Assembly: GCA_014706385.1 (NCBI GenBank)
Contig: JACGZH010000004.1
Coordinates: 2,170,001 to 2,234,000 of the forward strand
Direction: 5' to 3'
Length of the DNA stretch: 64,000 bases
Origin: Phaffia rhodozyma
Taxonomy: Eukaryota > Basidiomycota > Tremellomycetes > Cystofilobasidiales > Mrakiaceae
Shown: positions 45,434-58,700 of the stretch, piece by piece
How the letters are laid out: each line of letters opens with the position of its first letter
How positions within the stretch are numbered: the first letter of the stretch is position 1
The notes under the pieces: generated by a model
The model's input: only the letters and a program-made list of their open reading frames with translations
Told to the model about the DNA's origin: nothing
Databases searched by the model: none
Made by a program: the position numbers and the translations under genes

Positions 45434-46876
45434 ATGGTTTCTTCTTTCATACATTCGTGTTGGGGTTTCATTCTCGACCTCCTCACTAGGTTCGTGTTAT
45501 GGATACTATCAGCCGGTCCGGTACCCATACATGTCGCATTCGTCATGGACGGCAACCGTCGGTTCGCTAGATCAAGAGGTCGACCCGTTATGGACGGTCA
45601 CTTGAAAGGGTTCGATAGCTTGAAGAATGTGCGTCACCGTCTGAATCTCAATGTATCCTTCCTAGACTCTCTCTTTCTGTGTTTCTATCCCAAACATCGT
45701 CGAGAGAAACAAGCAAGATAGTCACTGTGAGCGTTTTCTATCCAAGTGAGCTGACCAAGGAAGCTCTGATTTGTCACTTCTCCTTTGCTTCTCGTTCAAA
45801 ATACCACTCGAATACGTTCATTCTTTACTGCCTTCTTCGGACAACTCAGATCCTCGAACTATGTCTCCGTCTCGACATCCAATGTGTCTCGATATATACC
45901 TTCTCAATCGATAACTTCAACCGACCGCAAGAAGAAGTTGGTGCCCTCATGAATCTTGCCCGAGGGAGATTTAGAGAATTAGCGGAAAAAGGGTAAGTGG
46001 TTTTGCCAGCGTTGCGTTCGTCGTTACTTTCGCTGACAAGAACATCCGTCCTCTCGGTCTCTATCGCCTCCTTTTTTTTTCAAATGCCACTCTAGAGAAC
46101 TACTGGACCGGTATTCAGTCCGAGTGAATATATTAGGCAAAACATCCCTCCTCCCGACTGACGTGCAGCAAAGTGTTAAAGAGATGCAAGATTTGACACG
46201 TCATAATTCAAAGTGCGCCCACAGACTTGATTTATCTTCTCTTCAAGAAGTTCTCTGTAATCTGACGACCGTTCTTTGACCTTCACATCCTTGTGGCCAT
46301 AAGAGCTATCCTTAATGTCTGTATGCCATACACATCTCGGGAAGAAATAACTTCTTCTGTTCAAACCACCGTCGATCAAGTCCAATCAGTCCCACTTCCT
46401 ATCGAGTATGTCATCTACGGCGCGCTCTCTGTATCATTCTTTTTCTCAAGAAGTCAGACAGTCTAATCAGGAGACAATTCCTTCTCTGTTCATATTCTAT
46501 CTAAAGAGATTTATCCATGGAATCGATAGAATCTAATTTGTATACTGCACAGGGGAGCAGCCCGCCATTGGATATCCTAATCAGGACGTCTGGGGTCAAC
46601 CGACTTTCCGATTTCCTCCTGTGGCAGGTAAGGAGGAAACTTCTCTATTCTCTTTACGCATTCCTTTTCTAACTAAATATTTTCTCTTCTGTACTTCTTC
46701 CACCTACTGCCCTCATCTGATCTTACCAGACAACACGCTCAGCCAATATTTACTTCGTCGACACCTTTTGGCCTGAGTTTGGATTACCTCAGATGGTCAG
46801 GGTACTTCTCCGATGGCAGAGAGAACGCTGGTTCAGCAACGACCGTCTGGGAAGAGTTTCAAAGAAAATTTCTTGA
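45434..46876 (+). CDS. RER2: cis-Prenyltransferase (dehydrodolichyl diphosphate synthase)
   Basis: Extends farnesyl diphosphate with isopentenyl units to make the dolichol precursor needed for glycosylation, at the endoplasmic-reticulum membrane. All family regions are present: [16 protein letters not shown] (substrate-binding Asp and the H-M-D-G-N-R motif), [65 protein letters not shown] and [10 protein letters not shown]. The start [11 protein letters not shown] gives the short hydrophobic N-terminal helix of the Rer2 group. Seven exons join in frame, including one that splits after HNSK and one beginning AILNVCMPY. The variant RTSGV (with Val instead of Glu) is also seen in yeast Rer2. Total is about 290 residues. 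The stop is TGA at 46874-46876; a shifted frame runs a little further but lacks family resemblance. Confidence 0.92.
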
Positions 46877-47161
46877 CGTAACATCAAAACGGTCTTCTGC
46901 CTCGCTTGATCATTTTTGATAGTTAATAGTTGACTGGACGCAAGAGCCGTATGTGCGGTCTCAGTGCCATATTATGAAAATTCATATAGATAGATAGTAG
47001 GGAAAAAGGAAACCAAAGGGTAACTAAAATAGAAAGAAGAGAGCAAGAAAGCAAGAAAGCTTTTTTCTTTTACAAGTACAGTAAAGAGATGAGCATAGAA
47101 AGCGACACTTGCTGCAAAAAGAACAGGAACCAAGCCAGAGCGTTTTCTCCTCCTTGAGACA
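46877..47161. other. Convergent intergenic region
   Basis: 285 bp between the stop codons of RER2 and BRR2. No gene visible; AT-rich stretches suit two 3' ends. Confidence 0.5.
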
Positions 47162-50100
47162 CTACTCCTCCATATCCTCATCAGAATCATCATCTTCATC
47201 CGAATCTTCACCTTCCGCAACAGAAATCTTGGGTAGATCGAATGTCTGATCGGCTCCAAGATAGGAATCACAGATAAGGTACAGCTTCATCTCATGATCG
47301 CCTGCCGGTAAGTTGACATCCAGCTTGACCTTGAGCTCTCTGGAGACAGTAACCTTCTTGATACCCTGTAATGTCTTGCCCGTAGCCAAGATCAGCCAGA
47401 AATTGGGGATCTTCTTGCCGGGGTAGTGAGGTGCGACTACCGTCTGGTCCTCCTCCTCTGCATCCTCATCGGCCTCTCGATCGAGAGTGACCCGGACAGT
47501 GATAGGTTTTGAAGCGTTGTACCCTTCGTCGTCTTCGATGATCTCGTATGAGACCTCAATGGACGGGTAAGCGTTGACGAACCGGGCGACGTCACGCATC
47601 TGTCGTTGGTCCATGCGAAGCAAGTCGTTTCTCTGATCGTCCTCGAGCTCCGTGATGTCGTAGACAGAATCAACGTTGGCAGCCTTACATCGAGCAATGA
47701 CCTCCGAATCGAAGTGAGGGATCTGCTTGAGGGGCGAATCGGTTTCCCACATAGCTTGAATGCACATCTGCGACAAATCCATAGCACCTAACGCGCTGAG
47801 GTAGGCATTCGACGACATGACATCCACACAAGCTGACAGCAAGCTGATCACCTTGCCCAAGATGATCTGCTGATCAGAAGCCAAATCAGCAGGGAGAATG
47901 ACCCTTGAAAAGTGAGCCTGGAGAAGAATGAACGTCTTAAAGTGAGGCGATCCAAAGTCAGGTGTTTCGAGCTTGACGGGGCATCGATCGTAGATTCGTC
48001 GGAGAATGACATCCTCATGATGTCGAATGGGCACATCTTCAAACTCAGATGAGGAAGAGACAATCTCCAAAAGGCCCTTGAGCTTCGTTCGCTCACTGAG
48101 CGACATGCTGAATATCTCGACAGTAACATTGGAAATGTAGTAGTCTGTTTGGTATGAGACAAAGAAGATCAGAATAGTGTGATTTGCAGGCCATTTTTTG
48201 TCAGAGTGTGAACTTACATGCAGCAATCATTCCCAAGTTGAGCGGCGAAGTGTCCATCTCGTCCTCGATTGCGATACACTTGGAAGCAACGAGAGCATTC
48301 AGAGTTTCTTCGACCAACTCGGAAAGATGATCCGAAAGATGTCGGTGTGAGGTTCCCTGCAAGTTGTAGTATACAGGGTTTTGAGACATTCGGCGGTAAA
48401 ACCAAGTCCAGGTACACCAATCAACAGCTTCCTGCTTGTTCTCGATCGTCTTGGCAACGATTTCTGCGTTGAAGTGGTCGTGAAGCATGGCCGGGAGCTG
48501 GGACTCGATAGGAAGGGCCTCGCTCAAGAATTTCTTGTAAAATTCTTTTCGAGTTTGCTGAAGCATAAGCACACATCGACTGTTGGTATCTTTAGTTGGT
48601 CGGCACGCTCGACCCATCATCTGGAGCAGATCGGCGATAGGGTAATCAACATATCGATGGTCCTGTCCGTCGAACGACTGTACCCCCATGATAATGACCA
48701 TGTAAGCCGTAAGAGGGATACCCCATGCGGTATCCTTAGAAGCGATCAAAACCTGAATAGCGCCGGACTCGAAAAGTCGTTCGACAATCCTCTTGTCGGA
48801 CTTGTTCAGAGCCTCGTGATAGTATCCAATTCCGTACGCCAAAGTCTCCTTTAAGCTAGGATCTGAAATCCTATCCAGGTGTGGCTGAAGATCCTCCTCC
48901 TCAATGTTGAGGAACTTCTTACCTTCCTGATTGGCAAGGCAGTAGACGAGAATATCATTTGCGGTAAGCTTGCACTGCTTCCTCGAAGGGACAAATGCAA
49001 TCACAGGCTTTTTGCCCGCCCAATCATTGACAGCCAGGTAGGCAGGTTTGGCCATCCCGAGCAGAAGAGATGGATAGTGGGGAATGTCGTAGCTCTGGAT
49101 GTGAATATCCATCGGTAAAGGTCGCGTACTAGGAGCAAAGTTGAAGACGTTCTGAGCGCTGGCTCCGATCCAGTCTCCTAAATCTCTGGCGTTCGCAAGG
49201 GATACGCTACATCCGACGATACGAGTATTGATTCCGGTTTGGGATGATACAAATCGAGTTCTCGAAATGAGAACTTCATAAGCCGCCCCAACGGAGCCAC
49301 CGATCAACTGCATCTCATCAGCAATGAGTAGCCCGATCTCGGTGACTGCCTTTCGAATAGTCAGCTTCCATCGTCGTGAAAGGTTATCCCACTGAGTACA
49401 AAGAGAAACAGAACAAAAAAGTCAACAAAAAAGACTAGGTGACCCAGACAGGAGAGTAAAATAAAATATAGACAAAACTTACATGAGCCGGAGTGCAAAC
49501 AACAATGTCGGCCTTTGAAAGGATTCTCAAATCAGCCGCCTGCTCTCCAGTCAGAGAAAGAACCTTCTTTCCACCTTGAACATTGGCAAACTTGGTCGAC
49601 CACTCGGCCACCCTCAAGTCAACCATCTCAGGGAAGGGCTCAATGCAAACTGCCTTACGAGGTTGAGGTTTGGACCACAATCTAAGCAAAGCAAACTCTG
49701 CGCAGAAAGTCTTTCCACTTCCTGTGGGCGCACCGATGAACACATTGTCATCCGTGGTGTAGAGAGCTTGGAAGACCTGAGTCTGGATCTTGTTGAAGTC
49801 CCGAACGGATTGATAGACAGACTCAAACTCCTTGTTGTGAAGGGCAGAGACTGGCAAAGGCTGAAGATCAAGCAAAGGAGTATGAGCTGGGAACTTTTCA
49901 GGCAAGATCAAGTGCTTGAACGACACGGCCAATCGAGTTTCCGAATGCATCCATCGATCTGAGGTGAAGGTGATGAAGTAGTTGGGTGGAACGGGATCGT
50001 GGATTGGGACGGTAAGGGTCATGTGATGCTCGCTCTTATCCTCATCTGAAGTAACATACTGCTTTCGAAGTAAGAATTGGTCTCGAACGAGGATGATCTC

Positions 50101-53100
50101 TCCATCTACATCCTCCACGGTAACCCAGAACAATTGAGAGCCTCCGTGAACGTTGTCGTCCCACTGGAAGTCAGGAGTGATAGTCAGGTCAATCTTGAGA
50201 AGAGATCGAGTAAGCGGCAAGACGTGAGCCTCGAGGTTGAGCTTGGGGAAGCAGTGAACAAGTCGGTGAACAAGTTGTCCAACGTTTCTGTTTCCGATTC
50301 GCTGAACACCAATGAGCTCTCCAAGCTCAGGCGGTGAGAGATCAAAGTATCTGTACCAAGGGAATTCCTTTCTCTCGGCTCGCCGAATGATATCAGCAGG
50401 AACATTCTTGAACTGTCGGAGTGGCGTCATTGAACCCCACATCCTCCTTTCCACCATCTTGCACATCTCGAGGGCCGCCTTGGTGGGAGCCGCCCAGTTT
50501 CGTCGGAGACAAATCTCAAACATTGCTCGAAGGATTCGGCCGGCCGATTGCTGGACGTAAACCATATCGGACACAAGCGCGTAGCCGTCAAGCTTCAATT
50601 GAGAGATATAAGCTTGGAGAAGGACATTGGTCTTGGCCGTAGGCTCATCAACACCTTCCTTGACGGGAACAGGCACTCGCTCGAGAAGTTTTTGAAGCTC
50701 CAGCTTCTCCTCTTGTCTAACAGGAATCAAACGGAACTCATAAGACAATGCGAAGACTCGGAAAAGTTCAAGCATACCCATAGTCGGTTTGAGATGCTGG
50801 TTGTAGATTGTCATAGACGCGTAGGTAACGTAGTAGTGGGAAGCAATCTTTCCGAGTTCGGTCGAGGTAAAGACTCCACTCTTTCGATCGTACTTGACCA
50901 AATTACCTTTCTCCAACATGACGGCAGCGGTATGAATGATATCAGCTCGCTAAAACACCCAAAGATGATTGCAAAACAGCAATTAAGTTTATGTAAGCGT
51001 TGTGAACAACCCAATGACATAGATTAGAGATACGACACATGCCTTTTGTTCCAAAGCGGCGTCTCCCTCCAAGTAATCAGCGCCGACACTGTACAAGGTA
51101 GGTTCCTTTAGCATTCGGACGTATCTTTGAAAAACAAACAACATGTGTGTCAACAGGATGAACGTAGATTCAAACAAAAAGAGGAACCAAAGAGAAGGTC
51201 TACATACAGATAAGTGAATCCAAGCCATTGAACAGCCTCATCTCGATTTCTGACGTTTCCTAAGACGATTTCGGCGTTCAGGTTGTCGACCAGCCTAGAG
51301 ACAAATTGACTTTCGATGGGGAGTTGCTGATTCATCAAACTAGCGTAGTACGGCAGCTCTGAAGCGTTGGTGATGATGATACCTTCACCGAACGTGTCAT
51401 ACCTGGGTCTACCAGCACGACCCAACATCTGCAGAACATCCTGAGGGGAAAGCTCTGTCCATCTACCCTTTTCGGGGTTGTAAACCTGGGTGCCCTTAAT
51501 GATAGCGGTGTGGGCAGGAAGGTTGACTCCCCAAGCTAGGGTAGCAGTGCAGACAAGGACTTGAATATGGCCTTTCTCAAACAGTTCTTCAACATCGGCT
51601 CGATCGACGGGAGTCATTCCAGCGTGATGAATACCAAAGCCGAAAGGAAGAAGGTCCTTCAGGTTCGCATCGGAAGCATCCTGGGCGGCTTGAATGAGAA
51701 TCTCCCTGACAGCTCCTTCAGGCTTGACGAATTGAGTGATCGTCTCCTTCTCAATGGCCATATCTCGGATAAACTTTGCTGTCTTGGCGGTCTCTTTCCT
51801 GGAATGAACGAAAACCAATGTCTGTTCTTTACCAGCATAGTTAAGAACTTTCTCGTAACAAACCTCATTCATGATCTGGAAACGCTTGATCGGTTTTTTC
51901 TCCGTAACGCCGATGAACTCTTGTTGAAGCGGACACGGTCGGTACGTCCCATTGAAGTAAAACAAACCAACGTTCGGATCGACCCGAAGGAAGGTAGCGA
52001 CATCTTTGTAATTCGGAAGTGTAGCGGAGAGACCAACCATTCGGACAGGATCCCCAGTCTGCTCGGCCTTTCGGATCGTTCGGGAGATAATTGACTCTAG
52101 CACTGGTCCACGCTCATCGTGAAGCAGATGAATTTCATCCACAATGATCAATCGAACGAGATTCGTGTAAGACGTCTCGGTTGACTTTCGAGTGATGACA
52201 TCATACTTTTCCGGCGTGGTAACGATCACCTGGGTTTCTGCGATCTGTGCCTTGGTGAGCTGGGAGTCTCCAGTGAGCTCACCAACTTTGATGCCAAGGT
52301 AAGAGAGTCGCTTGGTAAACGTTCGCACTTGCTCCTGGACCAAAGCCTTCATCGGAGATACATAGATGATCTTGAAAGATTCGAGGTCAATCAAACCCGT
52401 TCGCTCGTCTCGAAAGTTTTGGATTGCTCGAAGAATAGTGAGGACAGCGACGTTGGTCTAGAATTTGTTAAGTGAACATTGAAAGAAAAAAACAACCAAA
52501 CAAACATAAATGATGCAAGTCAGTTAAATCACGTGAAGAGAGCGATTAGACTGTTGTTGATGACAAACCTTTCCGGCACCGGTGGGGGCGCAAAGCAATA
52601 TGGGTTCGTCCGTTCCGAAAGCGATCGGATACGCTTGACTCTGAATCGGGTTCAATCTACTAGACTCTGTACCGAAAGCCTGTCTAGACCATTCCGGAAG
52701 TTCCTGAATATTGACTAGATCCCCGTCCTGAATCTCGACCTTCTTGGGCGCCTTGACAAGAATGCGGTCGTAACCCTTGAAGGAAACCTTGGTGGATCCT
52801 GCGGGGAGTGTTGGCTTACGGTTTGTGTTCAAGTGGCTTCCTTCAGTGAAGATCATGTCGTTCAGGTCTACAGTTCGACGGGGCTGAGCAATGAGCGAGC
52901 CGGGAGCTATAGTCGCCAAAGCTTTTGCTGGCTTCGCCAATACAGAATCGACGTCCATGGCATCTAAGGTAGATGAAGTAGCGGTGGCGATAGCAGATCT
53001 TCCGCCTCTTCCACCAGAAAGTTCCCTCAAAATCCACCCAACACCTTTTTCTCGCATCGCAACCTCCACATCCTTCTTGTCATCTTCCCCGCTTCGTGCC

Positions 53101-54417
53101 AACTTGGTGCACCAAATGATAGCCTCCCTGTTCTTGATAAGAATTCGAACGAGGTCAAACTTGTCGTAGTCGAAGAGTTCCATGAGCGAATTTTCACAGT
53201 CTCGAAGGTTGAACTCGGAACCAAGAATATCGAGCGTTTTGGCGGTGAGGTCGCTTGAGGTGACAGGGTCAGGATAGGACTTTGCGATAAGTCGCTGGAG
53301 GTAGAAAGCATCGATGTCGTGAAGAGAGATCACATCAGAGGCGGCAGAAGATTTCTTTTTGGATGATGTAGAGGCCGACGTTCCTAAAAGTAGAGTATCA
53401 TCTCCTTCAAGATCATCTCCATCAGCCATCGGGCTGTCCCCATCGTCTTCATCATTTTCGTCCTCGTCGTCAGAGTCAGACTCGTCCTTGATCTCAAATT
53501 CTTGTCCGTCTTCGTCTTCATCGTCGTCCTCACCCTCGAACTCTACGGCGACACCTTCTTCTCCAAAGTCGCCCTCGCGTTTACCCTCACCATCTGCACC
53601 GGTCGCGTCCTCCTCTCCCCAGTCAGTGAGCTTTTTACTCAAGTTCAGGAACGCGGAGAACGATTCAGAATCGACGTTGCCAACGATGTCTTCCATTTCC
53701 CTCTTCTTATCAAAGTCCTTCAAGTCATCTGCCTTGAGGATATCGAGAACGGTATCGGTGGCGGATCGGACGACGTCGGCTGCCTGATCACCGAGCAATC
53801 GATGGGTCATGCCGAGAACCAACTCGAATACTTCTCTTGTCTCTGCCGTTTTGGGTCGATATGACACACCCTCCGAGTCTAAAGCAGCTTCGAGAATGTC
53901 TTGGTAGTTGCCGGCTCCTGGCACAGAAGACGTGTTAGTTGCTCCTCTACGGACCGATCGTTCTACCAAGTCGGCAGCCGAGGGGTTCTTGGCCTTTTTC
54001 GCCGATGTCTTAGGGGCCTCTCTGTGAACACGAGTTCCCATCTGGGACTGATCGATCCGACCGACGAGAGATTCTGCCTCTCCAGTAGGCTCGAAATCAC
54101 GTCGCGGAATTTTTGAACGGTCTGAAAAGGTACACGTGAAAGCGTGACAACAGAGAGAGATTGGAGATAAAAGCAGGAGAAAGGATCGGATGGATATATT
54201 GAGGTGGCGAAGAGTAAGGGACAAGACGGAAGGTGAGAGATACGCGACGATGAGGTTCCCACAAAAAGGCAAGCAAGTCAAGAAGAGAACAAAAAACAAC
54301 AAAAGAAGGGCAGAGAGATTGTTTGAAAAGAAAGAGAGAAAAGAACATACCGGTCTGGAGGACCAAACTACTCATGTTCCCATAGTTGTATTGAGACAGA
54401 TCCTGTTGCTTGGACAT
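47162..54417 (-). CDS. BRR2: Pre-mRNA-splicing helicase Brr2 (U5 snRNP 200-kDa subunit)
   Basis: Unwinds U4/U6 snRNA during spliceosome activation, in the U5 snRNP. The N-terminus ([35 protein letters not shown]) matches the family; a long acidic stretch follows. The first helicase cassette is complete and probably active: [58 protein letters not shown]. The first Sec63 domain follows ([12 protein letters not shown]). The second cassette has a good Walker A (GAPTGSGKT) but a degenerate motif VI ([12 protein letters not shown]), as known for the inactive cassette of Brr2. The second Sec63 unit begins with [17 protein letters not shown] and ends in an acidic tail (DSDEDMEE). It has about ten exons, far fewer than the neighbouring remodeler; intron 1 (about 54352-54121) is the longest. 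Total is about 2,150 residues. Confidence 0.96.
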
Positions 54418-55711
54418 GATGGGCTGATGATGGGAAAGATGGATGGGTAGTGGAAGATCAAGAGAAAAAGAGGGGAGCAGGAGGGAGACTAATAATGTGG
54501 ATGGCCTGCGATTTGGGTAAGATCACAACCCCCTCTGGATGATCTGAGAGAAGAAATAAAGAAAGAGAAAGAGATGATCAGAAGAGAAACGAAGAAAAAA
54601 AGTGGTGGGATTGTCGGTGGGAGGTGAGAGAAAAGAGTCTGTTGGAGGCGAGGGGGAAAAAAAGCAAGAGATCGGCAGTCTAGGCGAGAGGAAAAACAAT
54701 AGAGAATGTTGGTGAAAATCATTAGAAGCATCTGTGAGATTCAGTAATAGTCCATATTTTGATAGGGTCGGTCCGGTATGACTTGCGATCGAAGTCTCGT
54801 TCAAGAAAAACCGACCGTTTTGCTAGTTTCGTAATCGTTTTCCTAGTCCTGGTCTGTAGTTTGTCTGCGGGTCTGGATTTTGTATTGAACATTCGAATCG
54901 CATTACGCGATAGCTCTAGTCGACTTCCTAGTTCTTTGTCTTTGCCTCCACTTCGTTCGTTCCTTCGTTCCTCCGCTTCTTTTTCACTCTTGACCAAATC
55001 AGGAAAAATCAGGAACAACAGGAACGAACCCCATCAGGACAGATCAGGCACGAGTTCTGTTCCTAGATCATTCATCTCGCCCAGATTCCATCAAGGTTTG
55101 TCTCTTCACCACCAAATCCCCATATCTACTCCTGGTGATCCCATTCGTTAGACAGGAGTGAGGATAGGAAAATTGCAGACAGGGAACGCGTGAACTGAAA
55201 CCTTCATCCATCCATCCATCCATCCATCCATTCGTTGCCCTCGGATTCTTTTTCCTTCTCTCTCTTGTAGATCTTGAATAAATTCTGGCATCCTTCTCCT
55301 CCTTCCTATCTCATCCAGAGACAGACTCCTTGGCCTTTCTCCACATCGGCATTCTATCCAGTTGGATGCCTTTACCCATACTCTATCTCCGCTCTGTCGT
55401 ACGTGTTTTCTTGATCCGGGCTATGCCTCTTCCTCCTTGCCGATTGACCTTAAACTCATGTCTTTCGCCCTCATTTACGTCACCTATCGACATGACATCC
55501 AGCTCTCTTACCATCCGTACGCGATCTGAGGAACATATGCCACAGTAGGAAACTCATCACCTCAACGTAATTCCGTATGTTCCAAGTTGCTTCTTTGCTT
55601 GTTGGCTTCATCTTTTTCTATCGCTGGCAACTTCTTATTCCTCACTCTGCTTTTATTCTTCCTTCTTGAATTGTTCATTTTTCTCTGCATCAGTTGTTTC
55701 AGAAAATCGCC
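54418..55711. promoter_or_regulatory. Divergent upstream region of BRR2 and SET3
   Basis: 1.3 kb between outward-reading start codons. It is purine-rich on the plus strand near BRR2 and pyrimidine-rich near SET3, as in fungal leaders. Open frames here (for example 54759-55151) have no domain and lie in this leader DNA. Confidence 0.45.
55205..55228 (+). repeat. (CATC)6 microsatellite
   Basis: Six perfect CATC units plus a partial one, 480 bp upstream of the SET3 start. Confidence 0.9.
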
Positions 55712-58700
55712 ATGGACTCGACAGAAGACATTGCATCCCTTCTGTTAGCACTTCATGATTCGACTCCTCGAACCCATCTGCCCGTTTCTGGCCAACCCAC
55801 AGCGTCTACCTCTCAATTGCCATCTTCATCATTTCAGTCTGATCAACCCCTGCTGCCCTCAGGAGCACCTCCTCCAGAGCATGTAAAAGTGGAGCCTCTA
55901 TTTCAACCTCATCCTTTATCAACCAGGAGCCCAGGCCATCAGTTATCTTCATCACTGGGCCCTGCATCGTCACCTGGGGGTCATCTACAGAACAACGCAA
56001 ACCGGGATCCAATTGAGATTAATACATCTTTTCACATTCGTACCAAATCCCCTTCAACAACCCTTCAGAATCTACCACCCCCACCGGTGATCCATCCAGC
56101 GATCCCGTCTCCACCGGCGATAGTAGAGTCCACTTCTTCGTCAATATTTCCTACGCCAGATACAGACTCAAAGCCGACAGCTCCTGTCAAGGCACTCAGT
56201 CCATTGGTACCATTGGATGCTATCTCCGGTCCCGCCGCTGCTGCACCGACGGCAAGAGGTACGAAACGAAAAAGAGGAACGGGCTCCAAAGCTGACACCA
56301 AAGCAAAATCCAAATCTGCCCTTGTCTCAGCAGAGCCCCTTAAGGTTAATGCACAATCCGACGCTCATGTCCTTCATCCCGATGCGGGAATCATTCGATG
56401 CATCTGTGGAATCATTGTTCGTTCACGTTCTTCTCTATTGCTGCCTTTCACGCGTGTTCCTGACTTGATGGTTCGCGTCAACTTATTAATACGCGTCATC
56501 CCTACAGGACGATGATGGATTCACCATTCAGTGTGATCACTGTTACGCCTGGGAGCATGCCGTCTGTATGGGTATCCAAGAGGGAAATGTCCCGGACGAA
56601 TACCTTTGCGAGCTTTGCTTGCCTCGTGCTATCGACTTCCACGGAGCAAAAGAAAAACAACGAGCCAAGAAAGAGGAGCTGACTCTCCGTGCAGAGATCG
56701 AAGCTGCTAAGGCAGTCACACATCCGCGAAAGACTTCGGGGCCTATTGGATCAACATTGACGACGGGGGAGAAAAGTTCACATCAGGCCTCCCATAGCAA
56801 GAACAAGAAATCAAATCATCTTATACGAGAGGTCCTTCACCCACCTTCCAAGGACTCCCAACCCCTTTCTATCAACACATCTTCGCTCTCCGATTCTATT
56901 TCGGCTACCAATGGCCATATAGTCCTCTCGATGGATACTCTTCCTGAACCTCATATCTCGACTTCCTCGCAAACTTCCTCGACAAACCAACGAGCACACT
57001 CAAATCTCCATCTTTCACTTTCTTCTATCCAGCAGCAGTCGCTCGCGACTACCAATCCACCTTCGCCTCAACCTGGATCGACTAACTCAGCTGTCGTCAC
57101 TCAAGATGAAGATGAGAAGTTCGAGCCCTGGACGATGGAGTACTTTCCTGTCCGTGAAAATGTGGTGAGAGATCCAATTGTGATGAACAAGCTTCATATC
57201 CTCCAGAATGTCTGGGACCGAAGACTTGGTGGATTGGTCGGCCCTTCGTTATTATCGTCTTTAACCAAGCTAAATTCTGAGGTCGAGTCGTCTAGAGAGG
57301 CAGAGTCTCCGACAGGAAATCAGGTTGAATCTCACGAAGGAGACGAGGATATGAAGGATAGATCCAGTCCTGTCGTGTCTGTGACATCCACAACCAACCA
57401 GTCGGCGAAGAGTCCAGTCCCTGTGCCGATTCAAGTGCCCCCGGAATACGAACCTTCGTTCTCGACTTTGGGCAATTTCTTACCCCCGGTCCTTCTTTCC
57501 GCTCCCAATCTCGCTTCAGTCTCGTCCAAACTTCAGATTAAATCGCTTCCTGCGAATGCTCCATCCAATCCCCCTCAACAATCGTTTACGCTTTCTCATC
57601 CATCCATCACGACATCGCTCCTCCGCCCGGTCTACACCCGACCAAACGCGTACGCCGTCTTCGCCGAAGGCCTCATCCCTCAAGGTACCCTTGTTGGTGA
57701 GCTCAACGGAGAGCTCGTACAGGGAGAAAAGTACAGACAGGATCCCATCAATCAATATCGGTTTTTAGGCTGTCCAAAACCTGGGGTCAGGACGCTTGGG
57801 CCGGGTGTTGACCTTGTATTGGACTCTAGAGGGTTCGGAAATCAGCTTCGATTTATACGTAGTAGCTGTCACCCAAACGCTGTGCTACGGCCAATGCTTT
57901 TCTTTCGAAACCCCAGCTCAACCGCTCGGGACGCATCTGTTCCGCCTGCCGACTTATCACCTTCAGACAGCAATCCACCGTCTACACATTCTGGTACAGC
58001 CGGCGAGCTCTTATTCGGAGTGTTCGCATCGAAAGACATTTCCAAACGGGAAGAAATCACCTTACCGTGGGAATGGGACGACGGTCACGTTGTACATGCC
58101 CTTCAAAAACTCCTCGACTCCAAGTTCTCCGGTCCCTTTCACCATTCCTTATTCGGCCCTTCTTCTGCAGCTACTCCTATTGCTTCTCACAATCCTCAAA
58201 CCCCGACACCAACATCTGGAAGTCGACGAAATTCTCTCTATCCTGTTGATGAAATCCCTTCCCTTGCTGAGCTTGTTCCTAAATTATCAATCGTACTGAT
58301 CCATTTGACGGGGACTTTCGCGACTTGTGCTTGTCTGAAAAAGAAGGATTGTGTATTGTCTCAGATGGCTAGGCTTGTCGAAGGGAAACCGTTCTGGGGG
58401 CTGGTTGAAAAGACTGTTGGGCAAGGAAGGGGTGGAAGGAGACCTAAAAGACCAGATCTAGGGCCATTGATTGGCCCAGTAAGAGGGTGGAGAAACCGAG
58501 AGATGGAGAGACGGGCAGAAAGAGAGAGGTTGATTGAAGCTCAAACTCAGGCTCTGACCCAGGCGTCGGAGGAAGTGGATGAAGCGGAGATTGTTAAATC
58601 TCCTGAACGATCGGATCAAGTTTCTGGAGAAGTGGAAAGTGCTACGGAGGCTGACGATGAGCAAGAAAACAAAGAGTTGGGTGTTGAGGATGAGGTTGAG

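Noticed and set aside
48381..52094. Several long plus-strand frames (48381-48854, 49576-49962, 51561-52094)
   Set aside because: All are antisense to conserved BRR2 helicase exons and show no homology.
53359..53787. Serine-rich plus-strand frame of 142 codons
   Set aside because: It is the reverse reading of the acidic Asp/Glu-rich stretch of BRR2.
54759..55151. 130-codon plus-strand frame with a hydrophobic segment between BRR2 and SET3
   Set aside because: Lies in the divergent leader region, no homology, no splice to SET3 in frame that I could find.
55205..55228. CATC repeat considered as a CRISPR-like or telomere-like array
   Set aside because: It is a simple perfect microsatellite with no spacers, in a eukaryotic promoter region.
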